From Pseudomonadota bacterium (GTDB lineage: Bacteria; Pseudomonadota; Alphaproteobacteria; Rhodobacterales; Rhodobacteraceae), in assembly GCA_021779835.1 (NCBI GenBank), contig JAJXZX010000007.1, positions 62,001 to 126,000 on the forward strand: a DNA stretch of 64,000 nucleotides, in the 5' to 3' direction. A program made the translations under genes and the position numbers. The notes beneath the pieces are model-generated. The model searched no databases. It was not told the origin of the DNA and was given only the letters and a program-made list of their open reading frames with translations. Shown here one piece after another: positions 1-8,339 of this stretch (within the stretch, counting starts at the first letter, position 1; each line of letters starts with the position of its first letter).

Positions 1-139
1 CAATGGCGGGCGGGTTTTGAACGTCACCACCCGCGGCGCAAGTTTGGCCGAGGCACGGACGCGGGCCTATGCGATGGTGGATGCGATTGACTGGCCCGAG
101 GGGTTTTGTCGGCGGGATATCGGCTGGCGGGCGCTGTGA
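1..139 (+). CDS. purD: Phosphoribosylamine-glycine ligase, C-terminal end (partial)
   Basis: Only the last 45 codons are present; the gene enters from the left edge with its reading frame starting at base 2 and stops with TGA at 137-139. The encoded tail contains VLNVTTRG, then [21 protein letters not shown], which is the typical C-terminal end of PurD (GAR synthetase), the ATP-grasp enzyme joining glycine to phosphoribosylamine in cytoplasmic purine synthesis. It converges on purU, another one-carbon/purine gene. The identification rests on the tail alone, but this tail is very conserved. Confidence 0.85.
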   Translation, partial: NGGRVLNVTTRGASLAEARTRAYAMVDAIDWPEGFCRRDIGWRAL

Positions 140-507
140 ACCGGGCGTTACCCTGTGTAACACCTAGTTATATCATTGATATATAACGGTTATATGCATT
201 ATTAACCAAATTTTAATGCGTTCCGATCCGGGAGTGAGGTTGGAAGCAGTCCGCCGCCGAGCGCCAAGAACTATGGGTAAAGCCGCTTTGCGGGACGAAG
301 GGGATGACTTGCATAAGCGGGGAGCGTGGTCGTGAATTGCGCCTTGCCCCGGCCCGATCCTTGCGGATCAGGCCTTCTGCGCTGACGATGCTCCACCGGA
401 GCCTCGTCCGGGTCGCGCCTTGCCCCGGCCCTCGGCATGGCCTCGGGCGTTCGGCGCTCAAATCGCTCCACTGGAGCGATTTGCCCCTGCTTTCGCCGGG
501 TCGCGCC
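140..507. other. purD-purU convergent intergenic region
   Basis: This 368-base gap has two parts. Bases about 165-217 form an AT-rich island, unusual here, with an inverted repeat GTTATAT (167-173) / ATATAAC (181-187) and TTAA-N7-TTAA at 202-216, which resembles a CtrA half-site pair but lacks the final C. Bases about 335-507 are GC-rich and carry short direct and inverted repeats, listed separately. No convincing gene is seen on either strand. Confidence 0.6.
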
Positions 508-508
508 T
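339..508. repeat. REP-like cluster of short direct and inverted repeats
   Basis: A 16-base direct repeat GCGCCTTGCCCCGGCC occurs at 339-354 and 415-430, and CCGGGTCGCGCCT occurs at 408-420 and 496-508. Between them lie two related palindromes: GCTCC-ACC-GGAGC at 390-402 and a longer one centred at 471. The pattern looks like a small repetitive extragenic element between two convergent genes. That it recurs elsewhere in the genome is an inference. Confidence 0.55.
460..482. terminator. Perfect palindrome, possible bidirectional terminator
   Basis: Arms AAATCGCTCCA (460-470) and TGGAGCGATTT (472-482) are exact reverse complements around one central base. It lies between the convergent ends of purD and purU, and the outer A/T triplets give a short U run in either direction. 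It is either a bidirectional terminator or the palindromic core of the surrounding repeat element. Confidence 0.5.
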
Positions 509-1392
509 CACCCCATCCGCTCACTTGCATAGCTGCCGGGACTGGCGGGGAAAACCACCGTCTTGTTGCCGTTGATGAACACCCGGTGGTGAATATGCGC
601 GTGGATTGCCCGGCTTAGCACCGCCGCCTCGACGTCGCGGCCAAGGCTGACGTAATCCTCGCCGCTTTGGGCATGGGTGATCCGCACCGTATCCTGTTCG
701 ATGATCGGGCCCTCGTCCAGATCAGCGGTCACATAATGCGCCGTGGCGCCGATCAGTTTGACGCCGCGCGTATAGGCCTGCTTGTAGGGGTTCGCGCCCT
801 TGAAAGATGGCAGGAAAGAGTGGTGAATGTTGATCACCCGGCCCGACATCTTGGTGCAAAGCGCATCCGACAGGACCTGCATATAGCGCGCCAGCACGAC
901 GAGTTCGGCGCCCGAATCCTCAACCAGCGCCAGCAAGCGCGCCTCGGCGTCGGCCTTGTTCTCTTTCGTGACCTTGATGAGGTGGAACGGCAGGTCGTGG
1001 TTCACCACCACCTTTTGATAGGTCAGGTGGTTTGACACTACCGCGACAATATCAATCGGCAGTGCGCCGATGCGCCAGCGATACAGCAGGTCGTTCAGGC
1101 AGTGGCCGAAGTTCGAAACCATCAGCACCACCTTCACCCGGTGGCTCGCGTCGTGAATCGCCCAATCCATGCCGAAGGCCGTGCCAATCGGGCCGAAGGC
1201 CTCGATCAACTGCTCCAGCGTCGCGCCGGTCTCGCTGGCAAAGGTGGTGCGGGTAAAGAAGTTGCCGGTCTCCTGATCATCGAACTGCGCCGAGTCGGTG
1301 ATGTTGCAGCCGTGGTCATTCAGAAACCCGGAAATCGCAGCGACAATGCCGCGGCGCGAGGGGCAGGTGACGGTCATTACGAAGGCGGTCAT
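508..1392 (-). CDS. purU: Formyltetrahydrofolate deformylase
   Basis: This 294-residue protein hydrolyses 10-formyl-tetrahydrofolate to formate and tetrahydrofolate, balancing one-carbon units in the cytoplasm. An N-terminal ACT domain (about residues 1-85, beginning MTAFVMTVTCPSRRGIVAAI) is followed by a formyltransferase domain with INIHHSFLPSFKGANPY and the GATAHYVTADLDEGPII segment that holds the catalytic Asp. The length matches the family. GGAT precedes the ATG by six bases. It lies downstream of the ferredoxin gene on the same strand with a 158-base gap. Confidence 0.95.
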   Translation of the reverse strand: MTAFVMTVTCPSRRGIVAAISGFLNDHGCNITDSAQFDDQETGNFFTRTTFASETGATLEQLIEAFGPIGTAFGMDWAIHDASHRVKVVLMVSNFGHCLNDLLYRWRIGALPIDIVAVVSNHLTYQKVVVNHDLPFHLIKVTKENKADAEARLLALVEDSGAELVVLARYMQVLSDALCTKMSGRVINIHHSFLPSFKGANPYKQAYTRGVKLIGATAHYVTADLDEGPIIEQDTVRITHAQSGEDYVSLGRDVEAAVLSRAIHAHIHHRVFINGNKTVVFPASPGSYASERMG

Positions 1393-1507
1393 GGCAGATC
1401 CTTTGGAGGGCGCGCGAAGGCGTGTCGGTCAGCCATGGTTTGACGATGCCACGGCCCGGCTGCCAATCCCGAACCGACTGCAAAACCGCAAAAGACGACG
1501 CTGTCCC

Positions 1508-1524
1508 GTGCCGGGGCGCGGCAC
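1508..1524 (-). terminator. Short hairpin after the ferredoxin gene
   Basis: GTGCCG (1508-1513) and CGGCAC (1519-1524) can form a 6-bp stem just past the ferredoxin stop. There is no clear U tract, so it may only be an mRNA-end hairpin. Confidence 0.35.
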
Positions 1525-1550
1525 AGGTTTCCGATAGGCGGCGGCGTGCC

Positions 1551-1904
<354 letters not shown>

Positions 1905-1990
1905 TTATCTAGCCCAGCTTCCGGTCGTCTTCCACCCCTGTGTTATTTTTCGCGCCCGCTGTGGCGCGACGGGCGATCGGGTGGGAGAAC

Positions 1991-2024
1991 TTGCCAGTTA
2001 GGGCGTCATGTTCTATCATTGTTC
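1991..2024 (+). promoter_or_regulatory. LexA (SOS) operator overlapping a sigma70-type promoter
   Basis: A perfect GTTC-N7-GTTC box lies at 2010-2024, the LexA operator established for Rhodobacter and other alphaproteobacteria. It overlaps a candidate -10 TATCAT (2014-2019), which lies 17 bases after a candidate -35 TTGCCA (1991-1996). A start site about seven bases past the -10 falls on the A of the ATG at 2027, so the transcript would be leaderless. LexA bound here would occlude the -10 element. Confidence 0.8.
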
Positions 2025-2026
2025 TC

Positions 2027-2419
2027 ATGTATCAGATTTCCGCCCCCCCCAACACCTGGCCGCGTCCACCCCATTGCGTGCCCCATATCCGGCTGGACGA
2101 GGTATCGAACGGCGCGCGCGTCACCGTGGCGGGGCTGGTATTGGTGCGCCAACGGCCCGGCACCGCCAAGGGCGTGATCTTTGTCACGTTGGAGGACGAG
2201 ACCGGGGTTTGCAACGTGGTGATCTGGGCCAAGGTGTTTGAGCATTATCGCCGCGCAGTGATCGCAGGCCGCCTTTTGCGCGTCACCGGGCGGTTGCAGC
2301 GCGAGTCGAACGTGGTGCATGTGCTGGCCGAACAGATCGAGGATATCTCGCCCCTGCTGGATGAACTGTTGCGCCCGGGCTTCCATCCCGACGGCACCCG
2401 CGCCGGGGATCAGCCCTAG
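2027..2419 (+). CDS. Solo OB-fold protein matching the C-terminus of DnaE2 (ImuC)
   Basis: This 130-residue ORF corresponds to the C-terminal nucleic-acid-binding OB domain of the error-prone polymerase DnaE2. The diagnostic segment [19 protein letters not shown], then TLEDETG, NVVIW and GRLQRE, spans about residues 35-110. The palm, fingers and PHP domains (about 900 residues) are absent. The frame is open from ATG 2027, which has no Shine-Dalgarno but sits at the predicted transcription start; an upstream in-frame ATG at 1940 would place the promoter inside the coding region. Known SOS mutagenesis cassettes are imuA-imuB-dnaE2. This could be a deletion scar joining the cassette promoter to the end of dnaE2, or a retained small SOS protein. 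Confidence 0.7.
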   Translation: MYQISAPPNTWPRPPHCVPHIRLDEVSNGARVTVAGLVLVRQRPGTAKGVIFVTLEDETGVCNVVIWAKVFEHYRRAVIAGRLLRVTGRLQRESNVVHVLAEQIEDISPLLDELLRPGFHPDGTRAGDQP

Positions 2420-2481
2420 GCTTTCGTCGTAACACGGAACCGGCTAAGGTCACGGAAAATGGCATCAAACCGGCAGGCAGC

Positions 2482-3021
2482 ATGATCCGCACCCTACTTC
2501 CCCTCGGCCTGATTGGCGTTAGCCTGATGGCTTGCGCCCCTGCTGACCCGTTGCTGAACCCCCATGCGCTTGGACCGTCCTCGCTGGCAAAGGATCTGAT
2601 CCATTCGACCTCCAAAACGCCGCCCTCCTCGGCGCCGGGGGTCTGTTGGGCCAATGCAGTAACCCCGGCCGTGTTCGAGACCACCACAGAGCACGATCTG
2701 GTCACACCGGCGACGCCCACAAGTCAGGCGGTCTATCAAACCGTGACGCGGCAACAGATTGTCACCGACCGCCAGCAGGTCTGGTTCCGCGCGCCCTGCC
2801 CCGCGTTGATGACGCCCGATTTCATCGGAACCCTGCAACGTGCGCTGCTGGCGCGCGGCTACTATCGCGGGCCGCTGACCGGCACGATGGACACGCCCAC
2901 CCGCGCGGCGCTGCGGCGCTATCAGGCGGGCTTGGGTCTGGACAGCGAGATCCTCTCGCTGGGCGCAGCCCGCGAGCTTGGGCTGGTAAGTTACGACCCG
3001 GAAACCACGCCGTCGCCGTAA
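2482..3021 (+). CDS. Lipoprotein with C-terminal peptidoglycan-binding domain
   Basis: 179 residues. A signal peptide ends in the lipobox LMAC with Cys18, so the protein should be lipid-anchored. The middle is low in motifs and contains Thr-rich stretches such as FETTTEHD and VYQTVTRQQIV. The last 70 residues resemble a PG_binding_1 domain (LQRALLARGYYRGPLTG, then TRAALRRYQAGLGL). A role at the cell envelope is inferred; no catalytic domain is seen. The Shine-Dalgarno is weak (GCAGG). It appears to be transcribed alone, 62 bases after the OB-fold ORF. Confidence 0.75.
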   Translation: MIRTLLPLGLIGVSLMACAPADPLLNPHALGPSSLAKDLIHSTSKTPPSSAPGVCWANAVTPAVFETTTEHDLVTPATPTSQAVYQTVTRQQIVTDRQQVWFRAPCPALMTPDFIGTLQRALLARGYYRGPLTGTMDTPTRAALRRYQAGLGLDSEILSLGAARELGLVSYDPETTPSP

Positions 3022-3213
3022 GGCCGATCCGACAGATCTGTCGCTGAAATATTCTGATCAGAGTTTTTGCGGTTCGCGAAACCGGATGGGTCAGCCCACT
3101 TCACGCATTCGTGATCACGTCGTTTTACGCGCATGTCACACTGTGGCTTCAAGACCTCCGCTGTCCCTGTCGGCCCGTTCTGCCAATCGGTTACACCCCA
3201 AAGGAGAATTCTG

Positions 3214-4833
3214 ATGCCTCGTTTCCCGCTATTCGCCCCGCTCGCCACCTGTTCTGCGTTGGCCATGATGGCCGTCGCCGCCCATGCCGACGCGCCCGCC
3301 ACCACGACGCCGATCAAGCATCTTGTGGTGATCTTTCAGGAAAACGTCTCGTTCGATCACTACTTTGCCACCTACCCCAAGGCGGCCAACCCGGCGGGTG
3401 AGCCTGCCTTTACCGCCGATGCCGCAACGCCCACCGACATCGACACGCTGGCGCACGCGGGCCTGTTGGACAAAAACCCGAACCAGTCGAACCCGGCCAA
3501 TGGCGCGGACGCCAGCCTGCCTTTCCGGCTTGACCCCACGCAGGCCGCCACCGCTGACCAGAACCACGGCTATACCGCCGAACAGGCGGCCTATAACAAC
3601 TTCGCGATGGACCTGTTCCCCGCCAAGACCGGCAAGGGCAACAAGGGCGGCGCCGGCAGCTTTGGCAACAAGGGGCTGGTGATGGGCTATTACGATGGCA
3701 ACACCACCACGGCGCTGTGGAACTATGCCCAGCATTTCGCGATGAACGACGCGAGCTATTCCACCACCTTCGGCCCCTCGACCCCCGGTGCGATCAACCT
3801 GATTGCGGGCCAGACCAACGGCATGACCCTGCCGGACGGTTACAAGCTGGAGGCCGACGGCACCTATGACGGCGGGCGCGTGGTGCCCGATGGCAATGGC
3901 AACTGGACGATGATTTCCGACCTCGACCCAACCGGGGATGTCTGTTCGAACCCGAAATATCCGACCGGCCTGATGACCGGCAAGAACATCGGCGACATGA
4001 TGAACGCCAAGGGCATCACCTGGGGCTTTTTCGAGGGCGGGTTTGACCTGACCGCGACCAATGCCGACGGCTCGACCGGGTGCAAACGCTCGACGATGTC
4101 GGACGTTACCAAGGCGGCGGTGGCCGATTACATCCCGCACCACCAGCCGTTCCAATACTACCCCTCGACCGCGAACCCGACGCATGTGCGCCCCTCTTCG
4201 GTGGCGGCAATCGGCACCTCGAACGACGGTGGCGCGAACCATCAGTATGACCTTACGGATTTCTATGCCGCGCTGAAGGCGGGCAACCTGCCTTCGGTCA
4301 GCTATCTGAAAGCAGCGGCGTATCAGGACGGCCACGCAGGCTATTCCGATCCGCTGGACGAGCAGACCTTCATCACCACGACGATCAACGCGCTGGAGGC
4401 GTCGCCGGATTGGTCCTCAACCGCTGTCATCATCGCCTATGACGACTCGGACGGCTGGTATGACCACGCCCATGCCCTCGTGAACCCCTCGGCGGTGCCG
4501 GTGAAGGGCTATGACGTGCTGACCGGCGACGCTTGCGGCACCGGCACGCCGCTGCCGGGTGTCGATGGCAAACCGGCGCAAGGTCGCTGCGGCTATGGCA
4601 CGCGGATGCCGTTCCTGGTGGTGTCGCCCTATGCCAAGGTCAATGCGGTGGATCACACCGTGACCGACCAATCCTCGGTGATGAAGTTCATCGAGGATAA
4701 CTGGATGGGCGGCGAGCGGCTGGGCCAAGGCTCGTTCGACGCGATGTCGGGCAGCATCAACGGCATGTTCGACTTTGCCAAGGGCAATGCGCCCAAGCTG
4801 ATGCTGGACCCGAAAACCGGCGTGGCGATGTAA
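3214..4833 (+). CDS. Secreted phosphoesterase, phospholipase C / AcpA-like family
   Basis: 539 residues. The start at 3214 is chosen because AAGGAG lies seven bases upstream and a clean signal peptide follows, ending VAAHA/DAP near residue 25; an in-frame ATG at 3133 would add 27 residues with no signal. The family signature HLVVIFQENVSFDHYF lies at about residues 36-51, with Glu43/Asn44 matching the metal-site ENxSFDHYF motif of nonhemolytic phospholipases C and AcpA acid phosphatases. A later conserved stretch reads IIAYDDSDGWYDHAHA. Likely periplasmic or secreted and acting on phosphate esters; the substrate is unknown. The diheme peroxidase gene starts six bases after the stop. Confidence 0.88.
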   Translation: MPRFPLFAPLATCSALAMMAVAAHADAPATTTPIKHLVVIFQENVSFDHYFATYPKAANPAGEPAFTADAATPTDIDTLAHAGLLDKNPNQSNPANGADASLPFRLDPTQAATADQNHGYTAEQAAYNNFAMDLFPAKTGKGNKGGAGSFGNKGLVMGYYDGNTTTALWNYAQHFAMNDASYSTTFGPSTPGAINLIAGQTNGMTLPDGYKLEADGTYDGGRVVPDGNGNWTMISDLDPTGDVCSNPKYPTGLMTGKNIGDMMNAKGITWGFFEGGFDLTATNADGSTGCKRSTMSDVTKAAVADYIPHHQPFQYYPSTANPTHVRPSSVAAIGTSNDGGANHQYDLTDFYAALKAGNLPSVSYLKAAAYQDGHAGYSDPLDEQTFITTTINALEASPDWSSTAVIIAYDDSDGWYDHAHALVNPSAVPVKGYDVLTGDACGTGTPLPGVDGKPAQGRCGYGTRMPFLVVSPYAKVNAVDHTVTDQSSVMKFIEDNWMGGERLGQGSFDAMSGSINGMFDFAKGNAPKLMLDPKTGVAM

Positions 4834-4838
4834 GACGG

Positions 4839-6137
4839 ATGCGAAAACCGACCACCCCGGCGCTTGTCCTTGCCAGTGTTCTGCTGGCGACAACACCCGC
4901 CGGGGCGGTTGACCTTACGCCGCCGCTAAGTGCGGTGGCGCAACTGGGTAAGAAGCTGTTTTTTGATCCCGCGCTGTCTGGTTCCGGCGTGATGTCCTGC
5001 GCGTTTTGCCACGACCCGGCCAACCACTTTGCGCCCGCTAACGATCTGGCGGTGCAACTGGGTGGGCCGGGCATGGACCAGCCCGGCTTTCGCGCCACGC
5101 CGTCGATCGCCTACAAATCGCTGACGCCCGCGTTCTCCATCGGCCCCAGCGACCCGGCCAGCGAGGCGGGTGAAGCGACGCCGATGGCGATTGCGCAGAC
5201 CAGCGACACGACCGAGGACGACGCCACCGGCGCCATCGCGCGGCTGCTGGTCGCCAAGGCTGCGGGGCCGAAAAAGGGCGATACCTCGGGCGCGCTTGTC
5301 GCGCGAGGTGGGCTGTTCTGGGACGGACGCGCCGATACGCTTGAGGAGCAGGCGCTGGGGCCGCTTCTGTCGCCGTTCGAGATGGCGAACAAGGATCGGC
5401 ATAGCCTTTATCTGACGATCCGCAAAAGCTATGGCGCGGAAATTGCGCAGCTTTTCGGCGCACCGGTATTGGCCGACGAGGCGCAGACGGTGGACGAGGC
5501 CGCCTTTGCCCTTGCGCGCTATCAGGTCGAAGACCCGGCGTTTCAGCCGTTTTCCAGCAAATACGACGCCTATCTTGTGGGCAAGGCGCAGCTTTCCCCC
5601 GCCGAGGCGCGCGGACTGAAGCTGTTTGATGACCCGAAAAAGGGCAACTGCGCCGCCTGTCACCTTGATACGCCCTCGCACGATGGCCACCCGCCGCTGT
5701 TCACCGATTTCGAATTCGAGGCGCTGGGGGTGCCGCGCAACCCCGCGATTCCGGCAAATGCCGATGCCGCCTATTTCGACCTTGGCCTCTGCGGGCCGCT
5801 AAGGACGGACAGCTTTGCCAGCAAGCCCGCCAATTGTGGCTTGTTCAAAACCCCCACCCTGCGCAACGTCGCGACGCGGCATGTGTTCTTTCACAACGGG
5901 GTCTATACAAAGCTGACCGACGCGATCCGCTTTTATGTGCTGCGCGATACGCAACCGGACAAGATCTATCCGGCGGGCCAACCCTTCAACGACCTGCCCG
6001 CCCGCTACCGTGGCAACCTCGACCGCGCCGATGCGCCGCTGGATCGTCATCTCGGCGACAAGCCTGCGCTGAGCGAGGCGGAGATTGCCGATGTCGCGGC
6101 CTTTCTGCAAACGCTGACCGATGGCTATACGCGCTGA
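4839..6137 (+). CDS. Periplasmic diheme cytochrome c peroxidase / MauG-family protein
   Basis: 432 residues with a signal peptide cleaved after about TTPAGA. Two c-type heme sites are visible: C54-A-F-C57-H58 and C271-A-A-C274-H275, giving the two-domain layout of bacterial cytochrome c peroxidases and MauG-like enzymes. The C-terminal part carries FKTPTLRNVATRHVFFHNG, conserved in this family. Length is somewhat over that of classical CcpA (about 320-350) and typical of the MauG-like branch. Six bases separate it from the phosphoesterase stop and no independent Shine-Dalgarno is clear, so it is probably co-transcribed. Peroxide reduction versus protein oxidation cannot be decided from sequence. 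Confidence 0.88.
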   Translation: MRKPTTPALVLASVLLATTPAGAVDLTPPLSAVAQLGKKLFFDPALSGSGVMSCAFCHDPANHFAPANDLAVQLGGPGMDQPGFRATPSIAYKSLTPAFSIGPSDPASEAGEATPMAIAQTSDTTEDDATGAIARLLVAKAAGPKKGDTSGALVARGGLFWDGRADTLEEQALGPLLSPFEMANKDRHSLYLTIRKSYGAEIAQLFGAPVLADEAQTVDEAAFALARYQVEDPAFQPFSSKYDAYLVGKAQLSPAEARGLKLFDDPKKGNCAACHLDTPSHDGHPPLFTDFEFEALGVPRNPAIPANADAAYFDLGLCGPLRTDSFASKPANCGLFKTPTLRNVATRHVFFHNGVYTKLTDAIRFYVLRDTQPDKIYPAGQPFNDLPARYRGNLDRADAPLDRHLGDKPALSEAEIADVAAFLQTLTDGYTR

Positions 6138-6206
6138 TCCGCGCTCCAGTTGACCTCTGCCCGCAAACGGCTAACGTCTGAGCAGAGTAGGCAGGGAGAA
6201 CGGATC

Positions 6207-6965
6207 ATGAGCCTTGAAGGCAGGCATGCCCTCGTCACTGGCGGCGGCACCGGCATCGGCCTTGCCATCGCGCAAAAGCTGGCCCATGCGGGTGCCAAGG
6301 TCACGATCACCGGACGCCGCGCCAATGTGCTGGAAAACGCGGCGGGGGATATTCACGGCCTCAACCCGGTGATGATGGACGTGACGGTCGAGGCCTCGAT
6401 CACCAACGCGATCCAGCAGGCGGTGCGCAAGAATGGCCCGATCACCATCTGCGTCGCCAATGCCGGGATCGCCGAGGGGCGCGCGCTGCACAAGACCGAA
6501 CTGAGCTTTTGGCGGCGCATCATGGCGACCAACCTTGACGGCGCATTCCTGACCATCCGCGATTGTTTGCAAGGGATGCGGACCGAGGGCTGGGGGCGGG
6601 TGATTGCGGTGTCCTCCATCGCCGGGCTGCGCGGGCTGAAAGGCGCGCCGGCCTATACCGCGTCGAAGCATGGGGTAATCGGCCTGATCCGCGCCTTGAG
6701 CGAGGATTACATCGGCACCGGCATCACCTTCAACGCGCTCTGCCCCGGTTATGTCGATACCGAGATCGTGCTGCGCAACAGCGAATCCATCGCGGCACGC
6801 GCCGGGATCAGCCCCGACGCGGCGCGCGAGCTGATGGTCAGCGCCAACCGGCATGGCCGCCTGATTACGCCAGAGGAGGTTGCCACCGCCGCGTTGTGGC
6901 TGTGCGAAGCGGGGTCGGAAAGTGTGAACGGGCAGGCCATCGAGATTGCCGGGGGGCAAGCGTAG
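6207..6965 (+). CDS. SDR-family NAD(P)-dependent oxidoreductase
   Basis: 252 residues, classical short-chain dehydrogenase. The cofactor motif TGGGTGIG is at residues 11-18, then NAG, a Ser in VSSIAG, and the catalytic Y150-TAS-K154. The ATG at 6207 is preferred over the in-frame one at 6150 because GGGAG lies upstream and the Rossmann fold begins at once. The sequence resembles 3-hydroxyacyl-CoA or 3-hydroxybutyrate dehydrogenase-type SDRs. It lies 178 bases before kynU on the same strand, which suggests, without proving, a role in breakdown of a kynurenine or anthranilate product. Confidence 0.85.
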   Translation: MSLEGRHALVTGGGTGIGLAIAQKLAHAGAKVTITGRRANVLENAAGDIHGLNPVMMDVTVEASITNAIQQAVRKNGPITICVANAGIAEGRALHKTELSFWRRIMATNLDGAFLTIRDCLQGMRTEGWGRVIAVSSIAGLRGLKGAPAYTASKHGVIGLIRALSEDYIGTGITFNALCPGYVDTEIVLRNSESIAARAGISPDAARELMVSANRHGRLITPEEVATAALWLCEAGSESVNGQAIEIAGGQA

Positions 6966-7040
6966 GGGCTCTCCCGCCACGCGTTGACGCTGACGCGTCG
7001 CCGCGCTGTTGGGCCGGGCGCCGTGCTGCGCACGGCGAAG

Positions 7041-7076
7041 GCGCCTCCGGCGGGAGTATTTTGACCAAGGAATTGG
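7041..7076 (+). repeat. Rhodobacteraceae-type extragenic repeat, copy 1
   Basis: Contains GCCTCCGGCGGGAGTATTTT followed by GACCAAGGAATTGG. Related copies lie at 17373-17404, 17422-17453, 20762-20795 and 55328-55349. It is preceded by a hairpin GCCGTGC/GCACGGC, which could end SDR transcription. It sits between the SDR gene and kynU. Confidence 0.65.
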
Positions 7077-7143
7077 TAAGGCGGGGTGGCCTTGACATCC
7101 CGGCGCGCGCAGGCGTTCTTTGGCGCAAATGGGAGGCCCACAA

Positions 7144-8337
7144 ATGACCGATTTCAGCAAGACCAAAGCGATGTTTCATCTGCCCGAGGGCGTGATCTAC
7201 CTTGATGGCAACTCGCTGGGCCCCATGCCCAAGGCGGCAAGCGCGCGCGTAGCGCGCACCATCGAGGCGGAATGGGGCGAGATGCTGATTACCGGCTGGA
7301 ACAAGGCGGGCTGGATGGAGCAGCCGACCAAGATCGGCAACCGCATCGCCCGCCTGATCGGGGCGGAACCCGGCACGGTGGTGATGGGCGATACGTTGTC
7401 AATCAAGGTATATCAGGCGCTGGCCTCGGCACTGGAGATGAACCCGACGCGGCGGGTGATCTTGTCGGATACCGGCAACTTTCCCTCGGATCTTTACATG
7501 GCGGACGGGTTGGTGCGCACGCTGGGCCACGGCTACAGCCTGAAAACCGTGGCGCCGGAAGAGGTTGAGGCGGCGATTGATGAGACCTTGGCGGTGACGA
7601 TGATTACCGAAGTCGATTACCGCACCGGACGCAAGCATGACATGAAGGCGCTGACCGCCAAGGCCCATGCGGTGGGCGCGATTGCGGTTTGGGATCTGGC
7701 CCATTCGGCGGGGGCTGTGCCGGTGGATCTGGCGGGCTGCAACGTGGATTTCGCGGTGGGCTGCACCTACAAATACCTCAATTCCGGCCCCGGCGGTCCG
7801 GCGTTCATCTATGTGGCACCGCGCCACGCCGAAACCGCGCGGCCTGCGCTGTCGGGCTGGCTGGGGCACGAGGCGCCGTTTGCCTTTGACCTCGCCTATC
7901 GTCCGGGGCGCGGCATTGAGCGGATGCGCGTCGGCACACCGCCGGTGCTGCAACTGGCGGCACTTGAGGCCTCGATGGATATTTGGGACATGGCCGAAAT
8001 GGCCGATGTGCGCGCCAAGTCGATTGCGCTGACCGACCTCTTCATCGCGCTGATCGAGCGAAGCTGCCCAAGCCTGACGCTTGCCTCGCCCCGCGATGGC
8101 AATGGGCGCGGCAGTCAGATCAGTTTCCGCCACGCCGAGGGTTACGCCATCATGCAGGCGTTGATCGCGCATGGGGTGATCGGGGATTTCCGCGCGCCGG
8201 ATATCCTGCGCTTTGGCTTCACGCCGCTTTACATCGACGAGGGCGACGTGCGCGCGGCGGCGGCGATCATTGCCGAGGTGATGGGCAAGGCGCTATGGGA
8301 TCGGCCGGAATACAAGGTGCGCGCGCGCGTGACCTGA
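7144..8337 (+). CDS. kynU: Kynureninase
   Basis: 397 residues; a PLP-dependent enzyme cleaving kynurenine to anthranilate and alanine in tryptophan catabolism. The PLP-binding lysine is K210 in GCTYKYLNSGPGGPAF, which is diagnostic for kynureninase; WDLAHSAGA upstream carries the Asp that contacts the PLP ring nitrogen, and an early YLDGNSLGP motif is also typical. Start 7144 is chosen because GGGAGG lies eight bases upstream; the ATG at 7120 lacks one. Length is normal for the family. No kynB or tdo gene is seen nearby in the window. Confidence 0.95.
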   Translation: MTDFSKTKAMFHLPEGVIYLDGNSLGPMPKAASARVARTIEAEWGEMLITGWNKAGWMEQPTKIGNRIARLIGAEPGTVVMGDTLSIKVYQALASALEMNPTRRVILSDTGNFPSDLYMADGLVRTLGHGYSLKTVAPEEVEAAIDETLAVTMITEVDYRTGRKHDMKALTAKAHAVGAIAVWDLAHSAGAVPVDLAGCNVDFAVGCTYKYLNSGPGGPAFIYVAPRHAETARPALSGWLGHEAPFAFDLAYRPGRGIERMRVGTPPVLQLAALEASMDIWDMAEMADVRAKSIALTDLFIALIERSCPSLTLASPRDGNGRGSQISFRHAEGYAIMQALIAHGVIGDFRAPDILRFGFTPLYIDEGDVRAAAAIIAEVMGKALWDRPEYKVRARVT

Positions 8338-8339
8338 GG

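Noticed and set aside
240..280. Possible SRP RNA fragment, because of GGTTGGAAGCAG
   Set aside because: The conserved SRP core and the flanking stem are missing; only a short resemblance.
304..618. 104-codon plus-strand ORF after the AT-rich island
   Set aside because: It runs through the repeat mosaic and into purU antisense; composition follows the repeats and no motif or ribosome-binding site is present.
3109..3120. CGTGATCACG palindrome upstream of the phosphoesterase as a Pho box
   Set aside because: Pho boxes are direct CTGTCAT-type repeats; this is a simple 10-base palindrome with no second site.
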